From Roseomonas sp. GC11 (GTDB lineage Bacteria > Pseudomonadota > Alphaproteobacteria > Acetobacterales > Acetobacteraceae), in contig NZ_JANFNY010000005.1 of NCBI RefSeq assembly GCF_024437745.1, forward strand, positions 1,771-65,770: 64,000 bases of DNA, written 5' to 3'. Below are positions 34,350 through 43,351 of the stretch, in pieces; the first letter of the stretch is position 1, and each line of letters begins with the position of its first letter. The notes below the pieces were generated by a model, which searched no databases, was not told the origin of the DNA, and was given only the letters and a program-made list of their open reading frames with translations. The translations under genes were made by a program, and so were the position numbers.

Positions 34350-35603
34350 CTAAAATACCCCCGTGAAGGGCAGCACCACCAGCCGCTCCCCCGGTGCCAC
34401 CCCGGTGCTGGCCTCGGGCAATTCGGCGAAGGCATCGCTCTCGGCCAGGGAGGCCAGGGAGGCCGAGCCCGCGCCGGGATGCTGATGGGCCAGGGGCATG
34501 CCGCCCGGCCCCGGCACCAGCCGCACGCGCAGATATTCGCGCCGCCCCGGCTTCTTGCGGTGCGCGAAGGCGGCCTCGGCCACGAAGCGCGGCAGCGGCG
34601 GGGCGCTGGCGCCGCTGAGCCGCAGCGCCAGCGGCCGCGCCAGATGCAGGAAGGTGACGAAGCAGGCCACCGGATTGCCCGGCAGCCCCAGCACGGGCGT
34701 CCCGCCGATGACGCCCAGCGCCGCCGGCCGCCCCGGCTTCAGCGCCAGCCGCCAGAAGACCAGCGAGCCGGCCGCCTCCAGCGCAGCGCGGACATGGTCC
34801 TCCTCCCCGGTGGAGACGCCGCCGGAGGTCAGCAGCATGTCATGGGCGGCGGCGGCCTCGCACAGCGCCGCGCGGGTTTCCGCCGCGCGGTCGGGCAGGA
34901 TGCCGAGATCCACCGCCTCCACCGGCAGGCCGCCCAGCAGGGCCAGCAGGGAGAAGCGGTTGCTGTCATAGGTCCGCGCCGGGCCGAGCGGGGTGCCGGG
35001 CGCGGCCAGTTCATCCCCGGTGCTGAAGACGCCGATGCGCGGGCGCCGCCGCACCGCCAGGGCCGGCTGGCCCAGCGCGGCGGCGAGGCCGATGGCCGCC
35101 GCATCCAGCAGCCGCCCGGCGGGCAGGGCCAGGGCGCCCTGCGCCACATCCTCCCCGGCGGCGCGGCAATTGGCGCCCCACTCCAGGCCGGGGGGCAGGT
35201 GCAGGGCCTCGCCCTCCAGCCGGGCATCCTCCTGCATCATCACCGTATCGGCGCCGGGGGGCAGGGGCGCGCCGGTGAAGATGCGGCAGGCCATGCCCGG
35301 CGCGAGCGCCCCCCCCGCCACCTGCCCCGCCGCGACCCGCCCGGCGAGGCAGAGCCGCGTCTCCCCCGCCGCCGCGAGATCGGCATGGCGGATGGCGTAG
35401 CCATCGACGGCGCTGTTGGCGAAGGGCGGCAGCGGATGCGGCGCATGCAGCGCGGCGGCCAGGACGCGGCCCCGCGCGCGGGCCAGGGGCAGCATCTCCT
35501 CCCCCGGCAGGGGGGCGACGCGCTCCAGGATCAGCGCCGCCGCTTCCTCCACCGACAGGGCGGCGCCACCGCAGGCGAAGCAGTCCTCCGTCAGATGGCC
35601 CAT
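34350..35603 (-). CDS. moeA: Molybdopterin molybdotransferase MoeA
   Basis: MoeA inserts molybdate into adenylated molybdopterin, giving molybdenum cofactor. The 417-residue protein has the family motifs ANSAVDGYAIRHADL (about 63-77), the FSTGDEL strand of the MoCF domain, TSGGVSTGEEDHV and the GLPGNPVACFVTFLHLARP segment, with a C-terminal beta domain. It overlaps mobB by 13 bp, so the two are translationally coupled. It ends seven bases before a composite repeat. Confidence 0.93.
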   Translation of the reverse strand: MGHLTEDCFACGGAALSVEEAAALILERVAPLPGEEMLPLARARGRVLAAALHAPHPLPPFANSAVDGYAIRHADLAAAGETRLCLAGRVAAGQVAGGALAPGMACRIFTGAPLPPGADTVMMQEDARLEGEALHLPPGLEWGANCRAAGEDVAQGALALPAGRLLDAAAIGLAAALGQPALAVRRRPRIGVFSTGDELAAPGTPLGPARTYDSNRFSLLALLGGLPVEAVDLGILPDRAAETRAALCEAAAAHDMLLTSGGVSTGEEDHVRAALEAAGSLVFWRLALKPGRPAALGVIGGTPVLGLPGNPVACFVTFLHLARPLALRLSGASAPPLPRFVAEAAFAHRKKPGRREYLRVRLVPGPGGMPLAHQHPGAGSASLASLAESDAFAELPEASTGVAPGERLVVLPFTGVF

Positions 35604-36106
35604 GGCGCGACCCAGGGGGCGGCATGCTCCAGCACCAGCGCGGCCACGGCGGGAATATCGTCCAGGCCAGCCTGCGGGAGGCCGGGGGAAGGCGGCGGCA
35701 CATCCGCCACCACGGCGCGGATCGCCGGGTCCTCCGGGTGCAGCCAGGGCTTGCCATTGGCGGCGCGGAACACCTCGATCTTCGGGTGGGCGTCACGCTT
35801 GAAGCCCTCGATCACCACCAGATCCACCGGGGTGAAACGGGCGAGCAGCTCGGCCAGGGGCGGCTCCGGCGCGCCGCGCAGCTCGGTCATCAGCGCCCAG
35901 CGGCTGGCGGAGGAGACCAGCACCTGATGCGCGCCCGCCTGGCGGTGGGCGTGGCTGTCCTTGCCGGGCTGGTCCACGTCGAAATTGTGGTGGGCGTGCT
36001 TGAGCGTCGAGACCCTCACGCCACGGGCGATCAGTTCCGGCAGCAGGCGGGTCAGCAGGGTTGTCTTGCCGGCGCCACTCCAGCCGGCCAGTCCGATCAC
36101 GCGCAT
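35591..36106 (-). CDS. mobB: Molybdopterin-guanine dinucleotide biosynthesis protein MobB
   Basis: MobB is a GTP-binding adaptor that assists conversion of molybdenum cofactor to the guanine dinucleotide form used by DMSO-reductase-family enzymes. The 171-residue protein has Walker A GWSGAGKTTL at 8-17 and the VSTLKHAHHNFDVDQPGKDSH segment typical of the family, with VDLVVIEGFKRDAHPKIEVFR further on. It overlaps moeA. A terminator separates it from torD upstream, so mobB-moeA probably has its own promoter in that 91-bp gap. Confidence 0.92.
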   Translation of the reverse strand: MRVIGLAGWSGAGKTTLLTRLLPELIARGVRVSTLKHAHHNFDVDQPGKDSHAHRQAGAHQVLVSSASRWALMTELRGAPEPPLAELLARFTPVDLVVIEGFKRDAHPKIEVFRAANGKPWLHPEDPAIRAVVADVPPPSPGLPQAGLDDIPAVAALVLEHAAPWVAPWAI

Positions 36107-36132
36107 GGGGGATACTTATCCGGGGGGAGCGA

Positions 36133-36162
36133 TAAAAAAAGGTGGCAGGCGAAGGGCCTGCC
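36133..36162 (-). terminator. Rho-independent terminator between torD and mobB
   Basis: Read on the minus strand, GGCAGGC / GCCTGCC stem followed by ACCTTTTTTTATC. It is a canonical terminator and probably separates or attenuates the torD and mobB-moeA transcripts. Confidence 0.75.
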
Positions 36163-36197
36163 CTGAAAAGCCGCCGGCCCTCCCCCGCGCGGGGCGG

Positions 36198-36797
36198 TCA
36201 GGCCGCCAGGACGGCCTGCGCCTCGACCTCCATCGCGGCGGTGCCGAGGGCGCCGACGGCGCGGTAGAAGGGCGTCTCCGCCACCGCCTCGAGGGCGGCG
36301 AAGCAGCGCCCGGCCCAGGGCTGCATGTGGCGCGTGAAGAAAGGCCCGGCCTCCTCGGGCGGGGCCGGGAAGACGCCGGCGATCAGCCCGGCCAGGGTCT
36401 CGCAGAGGACGCCCAGATGGTCCTCCGGCTCCGTCACGCCGGGGGCGCGGCCGACACCCAGCCGCTCCAGCTCCGCCAGCAAGGCGGCCGGCGGCCCGCC
36501 CGCGGAGGGGGCCTCGGGCAGGAAGGCGGAGGAAACCGGGTGCAGGGCCGCCGCGCCGGTGAAAAGGGCGTGGAACTCGGCCTCCACCCCCGGCAGGTCG
36601 GTGGCGCGGGCGGCCGTGGAGAGCGCGGCATAGGCCCGGCCCAGCAGGGTGTCCGGCCGCCCCTGCAGGGCGCGCAGATTGGCCAGCAGCGCGCCATCCG
36701 GCGGCGCCGCCAGCAACCGGCCCAGCAGGGCGAAAAGCCGCGCCCTTTCCAGTTCCAGGAGATCAAGCTCAGGAGCCGGCGGAACCGGGAGGGTCAT
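36198..36797 (-). CDS. TorD/DmsD-family molybdoenzyme chaperone
   Basis: A 199-residue all-helical chaperone of the kind that holds a molybdoenzyme precursor for cofactor insertion and Tat export. Recognisable parts are ERARLFALLGRLLAAPPDGALL at the N-terminus, the acidic VEAEFHALFTGAAALHPVSSAFL region, and the EPEDHLGVLCETLAGLI helix that defines the family. The client enzyme is not encoded here. Starts at 36797 (MTLPV) and 36809 (MQQSM) are both possible. It heads the mobB-moeA group but is separated from it by a terminator. Confidence 0.82.
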   Translation of the reverse strand: MTLPVPPAPELDLLELERARLFALLGRLLAAPPDGALLANLRALQGRPDTLLGRAYAALSTAARATDLPGVEAEFHALFTGAAALHPVSSAFLPEAPSAGGPPAALLAELERLGVGRAPGVTEPEDHLGVLCETLAGLIAGVFPAPPEEAGPFFTRHMQPWAGRCFAALEAVAETPFYRAVGALGTAAMEVEAQAVLAA

Positions 36798-36960
36798 GCT
36801 CTGCTGCATCCCTATGGCACAGCGTTTCCGGGAGTGGCCCAGCCCGGCAGGGAAGGCCAGCCTGCATTTTGCGGACTCCCCCTGGCTTGGCAAGCTGGCC
36901 TTGGCAAGCTGGCCGCTTCCCCCCACCCTCCTCCGAAGGATTCCAGAAGGGAAGCGCGCC

Positions 36961-37959
36961 ATGGCCGAAACCAACCGCCAGATCCTGCTGAAGGCCCGCC
37001 CCACCGGGCGCCCGGGGCCGGAGCATTTCGCCCTGGCCGAGGCGCCCCTGCCCGAGCCGGGCCGGGGCGAGGTGCTGCTGCGCCACCGCGTCCTCTCGCT
37101 CGACCCCTATATGCGCGGGCGGATGGATGACGTGCCGTCCTATGCCAAACCGGTGGAACTCGGCGCGGTGATGGAGGGCGAATGCGTGGCCGAGGTGCTG
37201 GCCAGCCACCACCCCGGCTTCGCCCCCGGCGACTGGGTGCGCGGCGCCCGCGGCTGGCAGACCCATTCCGCCGCCCATGGCAGCACGCTGGTGAAGCTGC
37301 CCGCCTCGGGCGGCGTGCCGCCCAGCGCCCATCTCGGCGTGCTCGGCATGCCTGGCACCACGGCCTGGGTCGGCGTCACCGAGATCGGGCGGCCCAAGCC
37401 GGGGGAGGTTTTCGTCGTCTCCGCCGCCTCGGGCGCGGTGGGCAGCGTGGCGGGGCAGATCGCCAAGGCCATGGGCTGCCGCGTCATCGGCATCGCCGGC
37501 GGGGCGGAGAAATGCCGCTACGTCACCGAGGAGTTGGGCTTCGACGCCTGCCTGGACCATCGGGGGGACCTCGGCGCCGCGCTGGATGCCGCCTGCCCGG
37601 AGGGGATCGACGTCTATTTCGAGAATGTCGGCGGCGCGGTGCAGGAGGCCGTCTTCCCCCGCATGCGGCCCTTCGGGCGGATCGCCTTCTGCGGCACGGT
37701 GGCGACCTACAATGTCCGCCCCCTGCCGCCCGGCCCTAATCTCGGCGCGCTGGTGAAGAAGAAGCTGCGCCTCCAGGGCTTCATCGTCAACGACCACCCG
37801 CAGGCCTGGGTGGAATGGCCGCGCATCGGCGGCGCCTGGATCGCCGAAGGCCGTCTGCGCTGGCGTGAGGACCGGGTGAAGGGCCTGGAGAACGCGCCCG
37901 AAGCCTTCATCGGGCTGCTGGAGGGGAAGAATTTCGGCAAGCTGGTGGTGGAATTATAG
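36961..37959 (+). CDS. NADP-dependent zinc-free oxidoreductase (medium-chain reductase family)
   Basis: A 332-residue double-bond reductase of the leukotriene-B4 dehydrogenase/curcumin reductase type. The N-terminus RQILLKARPTGRPGPEHFAL and LDPYMRGRMDDVPSY are characteristic; the nucleotide-binding motif is SAASGAVGSVAGQIAKAMGC near 158-177, and YFENVGG is the conserved active-site strand. No structural-zinc cysteines are seen. It probably reduces alpha,beta-unsaturated ketones or aldehydes. AGGATTCCAGAAGGG precedes the ATG. Composite repeat copy 7 follows. Confidence 0.88.
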   Translation: MAETNRQILLKARPTGRPGPEHFALAEAPLPEPGRGEVLLRHRVLSLDPYMRGRMDDVPSYAKPVELGAVMEGECVAEVLASHHPGFAPGDWVRGARGWQTHSAAHGSTLVKLPASGGVPPSAHLGVLGMPGTTAWVGVTEIGRPKPGEVFVVSAASGAVGSVAGQIAKAMGCRVIGIAGGAEKCRYVTEELGFDACLDHRGDLGAALDAACPEGIDVYFENVGGAVQEAVFPRMRPFGRIAFCGTVATYNVRPLPPGPNLGALVKKKLRLQGFIVNDHPQAWVEWPRIGGAWIAEGRLRWREDRVKGLENAPEAFIGLLEGKNFGKLVVEL

Positions 37960-37962
37960 AAT

Positions 37963-38084
37963 CTTCTTTTTCTGAAGAAAAAGAAGCAAAAAGACTTTCT
38001 TTCAGTCTGGCGTCCCACCTCAGGCCCGAGGCGGGACGCCAAATGAAAAAAGTTTTTTGGTTCTTTTTTTTTCAAAAAAGAACG
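37963..38084. repeat. AT-rich composite palindromic element, copy 7 (two arms)
   Basis: Arm A hairpin 37963-37986, core TGGCGTCCCACC / GGCGGGACGCCA, AAAAAAGTTTTTTG and arm B hairpin 38060-38083. The stop codon of convergent guaD lies in the loop of arm B. Confidence 0.92.
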
Positions 38085-39391
38085 CTTTCCTTCTCTTCCC
38101 GATCATACACTTTCCCCCCCGCCACATAGGTGGCGCGGATGCAGCGCTCATCCCCGAGCGTCATCAGCACGAAGAGGCGCTCCGCCAGATCGGCGCAGAG
38201 CCCCATGCGGAAGGCCAGCAGAGGCGTCGCCGCCGGGTCCAGCACCACGAGATCGGCCTCCCTGCCGGGTTCCAGGCTGCCGATGCGCCCTTCCAGCGCC
38301 AGGGCCTCGGCGCCGCCGCGCGTGGCCATCCAGAAGGCCTGGGCGGCGGAGACGGGCTCCCCGGCCAGGCGCGAGACCTTGTAGGCATCGGCCATGCCGC
38401 GCAGGGCACAGAGGCTGGTCCCCGCCCCGATATCGGAGCCGAGGCCGAGCGCCACCTCCCGCCCCGCGCGCCGCGCCTGCCGCGCCCGGAACAGGCCGGA
38501 GCCGAGGAAGAGGTTGGAACTCGGGCAATGGGCCAGGGCGCTGCCGCTGGCATGGCAGTGGCACAGCTCCCCCTCCGAGAGGTGGATGCCATGGCCGAAA
38601 ATGGCGCGCCGCCCCGTCAGCCCGGCCCGGCGATAGACATCGAGGTAATCCGACGCCTCCGGGAAGAGGTCGCGCACCCAGGCGAGTTCCGCCGGGCTCT
38701 CGGAGAGATGGGTCTGCACATAGGTGCCGGGATGCTCCGCCCAGAGCCGCCCGGCGGCGGCGAGCTGCTCCGGGCTGGAGGTCGGGGCGAAGCGCGGGGT
38801 GATGGCGTAGAGCTGCCGCCCCCGCCCGTGCCAGCGGCGGATCAGCGCCGCGCTCTCGGCGATGCCGCCGCCCGGCGGGTCGAGCAGATTGGCCGGGGCG
38901 TTGCGGTCCATCAGCACCTTGCCGGCGATCATGCGGGTGTTGCATCGCGCCGATTCGGCGAAGAACGCCTCGGCCGAGGCGGCATGGACGGTGCCATAGA
39001 CCGCCGCCGTGGTGGTGCCCGCCGCCAGCAATTCGCGCAGGAAGAGCCGCGCCACGCGGGCGGCGTGCCCAGGGTCGGCAAAGGCGGCCTCGGCGGGGAA
39101 GGTGTAGCGCTCCAGCCAGCCCAGTAGCTCCTCCCCCGGCGCGGCGATCATCGGCAGCTGCGGGTAATGGACATGGGCATCGATGAAGCCGGGGCAGATC
39201 AGCCCGCCCGCCCAGTGCTCCAGCGGCAGGCCGGCGGGGGCGGCGCCGGGCCAGGGGCCGATCGCGGCGATCTCGCCATCCTCCACCACCAGCAGCGCAT
39301 CAGGCCAGTATCGCAGCGCCTCGGCCTCCGGCACCCGGAAGGGATCCGCCTGGAAACTGATCGCCGCCCCCCGCAGCGCGCGTGCCGCCAT
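38072..39391 (-). CDS. guaD: Guanine deaminase
   Basis: This amidohydrolase converts guanine to xanthine in purine salvage or catabolism. The 439-residue protein has the metal motif GFIDAHVHYPQ, the substrate and metal residues in THLSESPAEL, FGHGIHLSE and LGLGSDIGAGTSL, all intact and in the usual order. I start at MAARALRG behind GGGAGAA; ATGs 30 and 75 bp upstream are in frame. The last residues VLF and the stop codon are supplied by a composite repeat, exactly as for the histidine phosphatase at 12275. Confidence 0.9.
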   Translation of the reverse strand: MAARALRGAAISFQADPFRVPEAEALRYWPDALLVVEDGEIAAIGPWPGAAPAGLPLEHWAGGLICPGFIDAHVHYPQLPMIAAPGEELLGWLERYTFPAEAAFADPGHAARVARLFLRELLAAGTTTAAVYGTVHAASAEAFFAESARCNTRMIAGKVLMDRNAPANLLDPPGGGIAESAALIRRWHGRGRQLYAITPRFAPTSSPEQLAAAGRLWAEHPGTYVQTHLSESPAELAWVRDLFPEASDYLDVYRRAGLTGRRAIFGHGIHLSEGELCHCHASGSALAHCPSSNLFLGSGLFRARQARRAGREVALGLGSDIGAGTSLCALRGMADAYKVSRLAGEPVSAAQAFWMATRGGAEALALEGRIGSLEPGREADLVVLDPAATPLLAFRMGLCADLAERLFVLMTLGDERCIRATYVAGGKVYDREEKESVLF

Positions 39392-39572
39392 GCCCCGTTC
39401 TCCCGCCTTGTCGTCTTTCATCCTGCAACGCAGCGTCAGCGAGGGAAACAGCCCGGCATCCGCCACGGCGGTGCCCTATATCCGCCTTGAAGCCGCCCGA
39501 TAGCGCGGCCAACCCCCTTGAGGCCCCTTCCGGGGAGCCCCCCCGCGGCACACACCCCGCCGCGCCAGATGA

Positions 39573-42095
39573 GTGGACCGCATGCTGACGACCCTGCCGA
39601 ATACCCTGCTCGCCATCGCCCTGCTGTTGGTCGTCGTCAGCGCCATCCAGCCGCTCGCGCGGAGGCTGATGCTCTCCAGCACGGTGCTGCTGGCGGTGGT
39701 GGGGGTGCTGCTGGGCGGCGGCGCCGCGCTGCTGCTCGACACCGCCAAGCCCACCCCGCTCGACGAGGTGGCGAATACCCTGGTGCAGTTCCCGGTGAAT
39801 GCCGAGGTCTTCCTCTTCGTCTTCCTGCCGCTGCTGGTGTTCCACGGCTCGCTCTCGATCGATGTGCGGCGGCTGGCGCGGGACTGGGCGCCGGTGCTGG
39901 TCATGGCCGTGGTCGCCGTGCTGGTGACCACGGCGGCCATCGGCTTCGCCCTGGCGCCCATCGCCGGCGTCTCGCTCACCGCCTGCCTGATGCTGGGCGC
40001 CATCGTGGCGACGACGGACCCCTCCGCCGTGGTCGGCATTTTCCGCGAGATCGGCGCCAACAGCCGGCTGACCCGGCTGGTGGAGGGCGAGAGCCTGCTG
40101 AACGACGCCGCCGCCATCTCCATCTTCACCATTTTCCTGGCGCAGCTGACGGGCGACCACCCGGCGGCGCCGATGGAGGCGGCGCTCACCTTCCTCACCT
40201 CCTTCACCGGCGGCATGGCGGTGGGCTTCGTGCTGGCGCGGGCGATGCTGGCCGTGCTGCCCTGGATGGGCGGCAACCGCATGGCCGAGGTCACGCTGAC
40301 CCTCGCTTTGCCCTATGTCGCCTACATCCTGTGCGATGAGGCGCTGGAATTCTCCGGCGTCGTCGCGGCGGCGGCGGCGGGGCTGACGGTCAGCGCCGTC
40401 GGCCCCTCCACCTTCCGCCCGCGCTCCTGGCAGTTCCTCCAGGATATCTGGGACCAGCTCTCCTTCTGGGCCAGCTCGATGGTGTTCATCCTCGCCTCGA
40501 TGCTGGTGCCGAAGCTGCTGCTGGGCATGCAGCAGCATGACCTGATGCTGATCGGCGTTGTCGTCCTGGCGGCGATGGCGGCGCGCGCGGCGGTGCTGTT
40601 CGGCGTCATGCCGCTGCTGCTGCTGGCCAAGCTGTCGCAGCGCGTGCCCATCCCCTTCAAGGTGACGATGCTGTGGGGCGGGCTGCGCGGCGCCATCACC
40701 CTGGCGCTGGCGCTCGCCGTCACCGAGAACCGCGCCGTCCCGCGCGAGGTGCAGCAATTCGTGGCCATCGTCGCCACCGGCTATGTGCTCTCCACCCTGC
40801 TGGTGAACGGCACCACGCTGCGCTTCCTGGTGCGCGCGCTGAAGCTCGACCGGCTCTCGCCGGCGGACCAGGCGCTGCGCAACCAGGTGGTGGCGATCGG
40901 CCTTGGCGAGGTGCGCGACAAGCTGCGCGACACCGCCGCCGATTACGGCTTCTCCGCCCCCACCACCGCGCATGTCGTCGAGATCTACGACCGCCGCGTG
41001 AAGGTGGAGACGGCCGCCAACACCTTCGACACCGCGATTTCCGACCGCGAGCGCGTCACCCTCGGCCTCATCACCTTCGCCAGCCAGGAGCGTTCCCTGC
41101 TGCTGGAACTGTTCCAGGAACAGGGCCTCTCCCGCCGGATGATGGAGAGCCTGCTGTGGAACGCGGAAAGCATGATCGACGGCGCCCGCACCGAGGGGCG
41201 GCTCGGCTATATCCAGGCGGCGCGGCGGCGCCTCCAGCCGGGGCTGCGCTTCCACCTCGCCCACAGGCTGCACCGGCAGTTCCGCATCGACAAGCCGCTG
41301 ATGCACTGCATGGCCGAGCGCTTCGAGATGCTGCTGCTGACGCATCTCGTCTCCGCCACCATGTCGCGCTTCATGCGGCGGCGGATGGAGCCGGTGCTGG
41401 GCAGCCGCGTCACCGATGTGGTGCGCGACATCATCGCCCGGCGGGAGGACCTGCTGCAGGACGCGATGGACACGCTGCGCCTGCAATATCCCGGCTATGC
41501 CGAGGCGCTGGAGACGCGGCTGCTGCGCCAGCTCGGCCTGCGGCTGGAGGCGGAGGAATACGCCACGCTGCGCCAGGAATCCCTCGTCGGCGAGGAACTG
41601 CACGAGGAGCTGATGCGCGGCCTGGAGGCGATCCGCCGGCAGGTGACGCGGCCCTTGCAGTTCAACATCCAGTCCGGCCTCGACAAGCGCATCGCGGAAT
41701 TCCCGCTCTTCGCCGGGTTGCAGGATGCGCTGCTGCACGACCTCGCCATGAGCGTGACCAGCCGCTTCACCGTGCCGGGGGAGGATATCTACCGCCGCCG
41801 CCAGCGCTCCCGCTCGGTCTATCTCATCAGCCGGGGCGAGGTGACGCTGAGCCGGGAGGGGCAGGAGAGCCTGCTCTCGCATGGCGACATCTTCGGCGAG
41901 GTGGAGGTGATCCAGGGCCAGCGCCGCCAGGGCCGCGCCCGCGCCACCAGCTTCTGCCACCTGCTGGAGCTGAGCGCGGCGGATTTCCACCGCCTGCTGG
42001 CCGAGGCCCCGGCCCTGGAACGCCGCATCGAACGCGTGGCGGAAAAGCGCGCCGCCAGCCGGCCGGTCGAGGCCGTGCCCGGCCTGGGGGTCTAG
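39573..42095 (+). CDS. CPA1-type cation/proton antiporter with C-terminal cyclic-nucleotide-binding-like domain
   Basis: An 840-residue protein. Residues 1-420 are a Na+/H+ exchanger with about 12 helices; LGAIVATTDPSAVVGIF carries the family TDP motif, and VEGESLLNDAAAISIF holds the ion-binding ND pair. LWGGLRGAITLALALAV is the third signature. A long cytosolic helical linker (about 430-690) leads to a Crp-like cyclic-nucleotide-binding fold (PLFAGLQDALLHDLAMSVTS, RGEVTLSREGQESLLSHGDIFGEVEVIQG). The architecture recalls SLC9C exchangers. The start may be GTG 39573 or ATG 39582. It probably exchanges Na+ or K+ for H+ under ligand control. Confidence 0.85.
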   Translation: MDRMLTTLPNTLLAIALLLVVVSAIQPLARRLMLSSTVLLAVVGVLLGGGAALLLDTAKPTPLDEVANTLVQFPVNAEVFLFVFLPLLVFHGSLSIDVRRLARDWAPVLVMAVVAVLVTTAAIGFALAPIAGVSLTACLMLGAIVATTDPSAVVGIFREIGANSRLTRLVEGESLLNDAAAISIFTIFLAQLTGDHPAAPMEAALTFLTSFTGGMAVGFVLARAMLAVLPWMGGNRMAEVTLTLALPYVAYILCDEALEFSGVVAAAAAGLTVSAVGPSTFRPRSWQFLQDIWDQLSFWASSMVFILASMLVPKLLLGMQQHDLMLIGVVVLAAMAARAAVLFGVMPLLLLAKLSQRVPIPFKVTMLWGGLRGAITLALALAVTENRAVPREVQQFVAIVATGYVLSTLLVNGTTLRFLVRALKLDRLSPADQALRNQVVAIGLGEVRDKLRDTAADYGFSAPTTAHVVEIYDRRVKVETAANTFDTAISDRERVTLGLITFASQERSLLLELFQEQGLSRRMMESLLWNAESMIDGARTEGRLGYIQAARRRLQPGLRFHLAHRLHRQFRIDKPLMHCMAERFEMLLLTHLVSATMSRFMRRRMEPVLGSRVTDVVRDIIARREDLLQDAMDTLRLQYPGYAEALETRLLRQLGLRLEAEEYATLRQESLVGEELHEELMRGLEAIRRQVTRPLQFNIQSGLDKRIAEFPLFAGLQDALLHDLAMSVTSRFTVPGEDIYRRRQRSRSVYLISRGEVTLSREGQESLLSHGDIFGEVEVIQGQRRQGRARATSFCHLLELSAADFHRLLAEAPALERRIERVAEKRAASRPVEAVPGLGV

Positions 42096-42130
42096 CGGCG
42101 CGTTTCCAGTGATCGTCTGATTTTAAGAAT

Positions 42131-42246
42131 CTTCTTTTTCTGAAGAAAAAGAAGCAAAAAGACTTTTTCCAGGCTGCCGCCGTCTCCCGGCACGGCGGGG
42201 CGCCCAACTGAAAAAGTTTTTTGGTTCTTTTTTTTCAAAAAAGAAC
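42131..42246. repeat. AT-rich composite palindromic element, copy 8 (two arms)
   Basis: Arm A hairpin 42131-42154, core CTCCCGGCACGGCGGGGCGCC, AAAAAGTTTTTTG and arm B hairpin 42224-42246. It lies between the antiporter gene and the convergent pirin gene, three bases from the pirin stop. Confidence 0.93.
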
Positions 42247-42248
42247 GC

Positions 42249-42956
42249 TTACTCTTTTGTTTCCACGAACACGAGTTCCGCCCCCTCCCCGCCGGCGGTG
42301 AGGCGGAGTTCCTCCGCCCCCGCGATGGCGGCGGCGTCGCGCAGGCCGAGGGCCTGGCCATTCAGCCCGGCGGCGCCCTTGGCCACCACCAGATAGCCCA
42401 CCCGCCCGGCGGCGATGGCCAGGGTGGCGGCCTCGCCGGGGGCCAGGGTGGCGGCCAGCACGGCGGCATCGGCGTTGAGCGGCAGCGCCCCGCTGGCCGC
42501 ATCCCCCTCCCGGCCGGAGGCCAGCAGGGTGAAGCCCTCCCCCGTGCCGCGCGGGAAGCGGCGGCTGCCCCAGGCGGGCGGCAGGCCCAGGCGGTCCGGC
42601 CGGATCCAGATCTGGAACAGGCTGGTGGTGACCGGCTCCAGATTATACTCGGCATGGACGATGCCGCTGCCGGCGGACATCACCTGCACATCGCCCGCCT
42701 CGGTGCGGCCCTGGTTGCCCAGATTGTCGCGGTGGCTGATGGCGCCCTCCCGCACGAAGGTGACGATCTCCATGTCCCGGTGCGGGTGGGGGTCGAAGCC
42801 GGTGCCGGGGGCGATCTCGTCGTCATTCCAGACGCGGATGCGGCCCCAGCCCATGCGCTCGGCATCGCTGTAATGGCCGAAGGAGAAGTGGTGGCGGGCC
42901 TTGAGCCAGCCGAATTCGGCCTGGCCCAGCTCGGCGAAGGGGCGGATCTCGATCAT
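42249..42956 (-). CDS. Pirin family protein (cupin)
   Basis: A 235-residue two-cupin protein. The N-terminal metal site is FDPHPHRDMEIVTFVREG (His-x-His and Glu), with MSAGSGIVHAEYN supplying the last ligand, as in YhhW-type pirins, some of which have quercetin 2,3-dioxygenase activity in vitro. HHFSFGHYSDAERMGWGRIRVWNDDEI is the family opening. The physiological substrate is unknown. The 236-bp gap upstream (42957-43192) holds a 13-bp triple repeat and the tRNA-Leu promoter. Confidence 0.9.
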   Translation of the reverse strand: MIEIRPFAELGQAEFGWLKARHHFSFGHYSDAERMGWGRIRVWNDDEIAPGTGFDPHPHRDMEIVTFVREGAISHRDNLGNQGRTEAGDVQVMSAGSGIVHAEYNLEPVTTSLFQIWIRPDRLGLPPAWGSRRFPRGTGEGFTLLASGREGDAASGALPLNADAAVLAATLAPGEAATLAIAAGRVGYLVVAKGAAGLNGQALGLRDAAAIAGAEELRLTAGGEGAELVFVETKE

Positions 42957-43046
42957 GGGGGCATCCTCGTCCTGTCGGGGCGGGAGATAGGCGCGCCAGC
43001 CCCCCGCTGGCGATGCAGCGCCGCCTATCGCCACCATCCACGCCAG

Positions 43047-43083
43047 TGATGAAGGGAGTTGATGAAGGGCGTTGATGAAGGGG
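43047..43083. repeat. 13-bp tandem repeat upstream of tRNA-Leu
   Basis: Three units TGATGAAGGG-AGT, TGATGAAGGG-CGT and TGATGAAGGGG in tandem, in the gap between the pirin gene and tRNA-Leu. No known role. Confidence 0.6.
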
Positions 43084-43192
43084 TGGATGACGCCCCTTCG
43101 ATCCGCTGTCGTATTTTTGCAAAGACCCCCGTTGACGGAGGCGCGGCGGCCCCATAAAAGCCCTCTCACGCCAAACGGCGGTTCGCCTCCTT

Positions 43193-43276
<84 letters not shown>

Positions 43277-43351
43277 TATTCCCTTGCAAATCCATACGGC
43301 GGTTCGGTCGCCGGCGGCACGCCGAAAGGCGGCACGCCAGGGGATGGCGAT

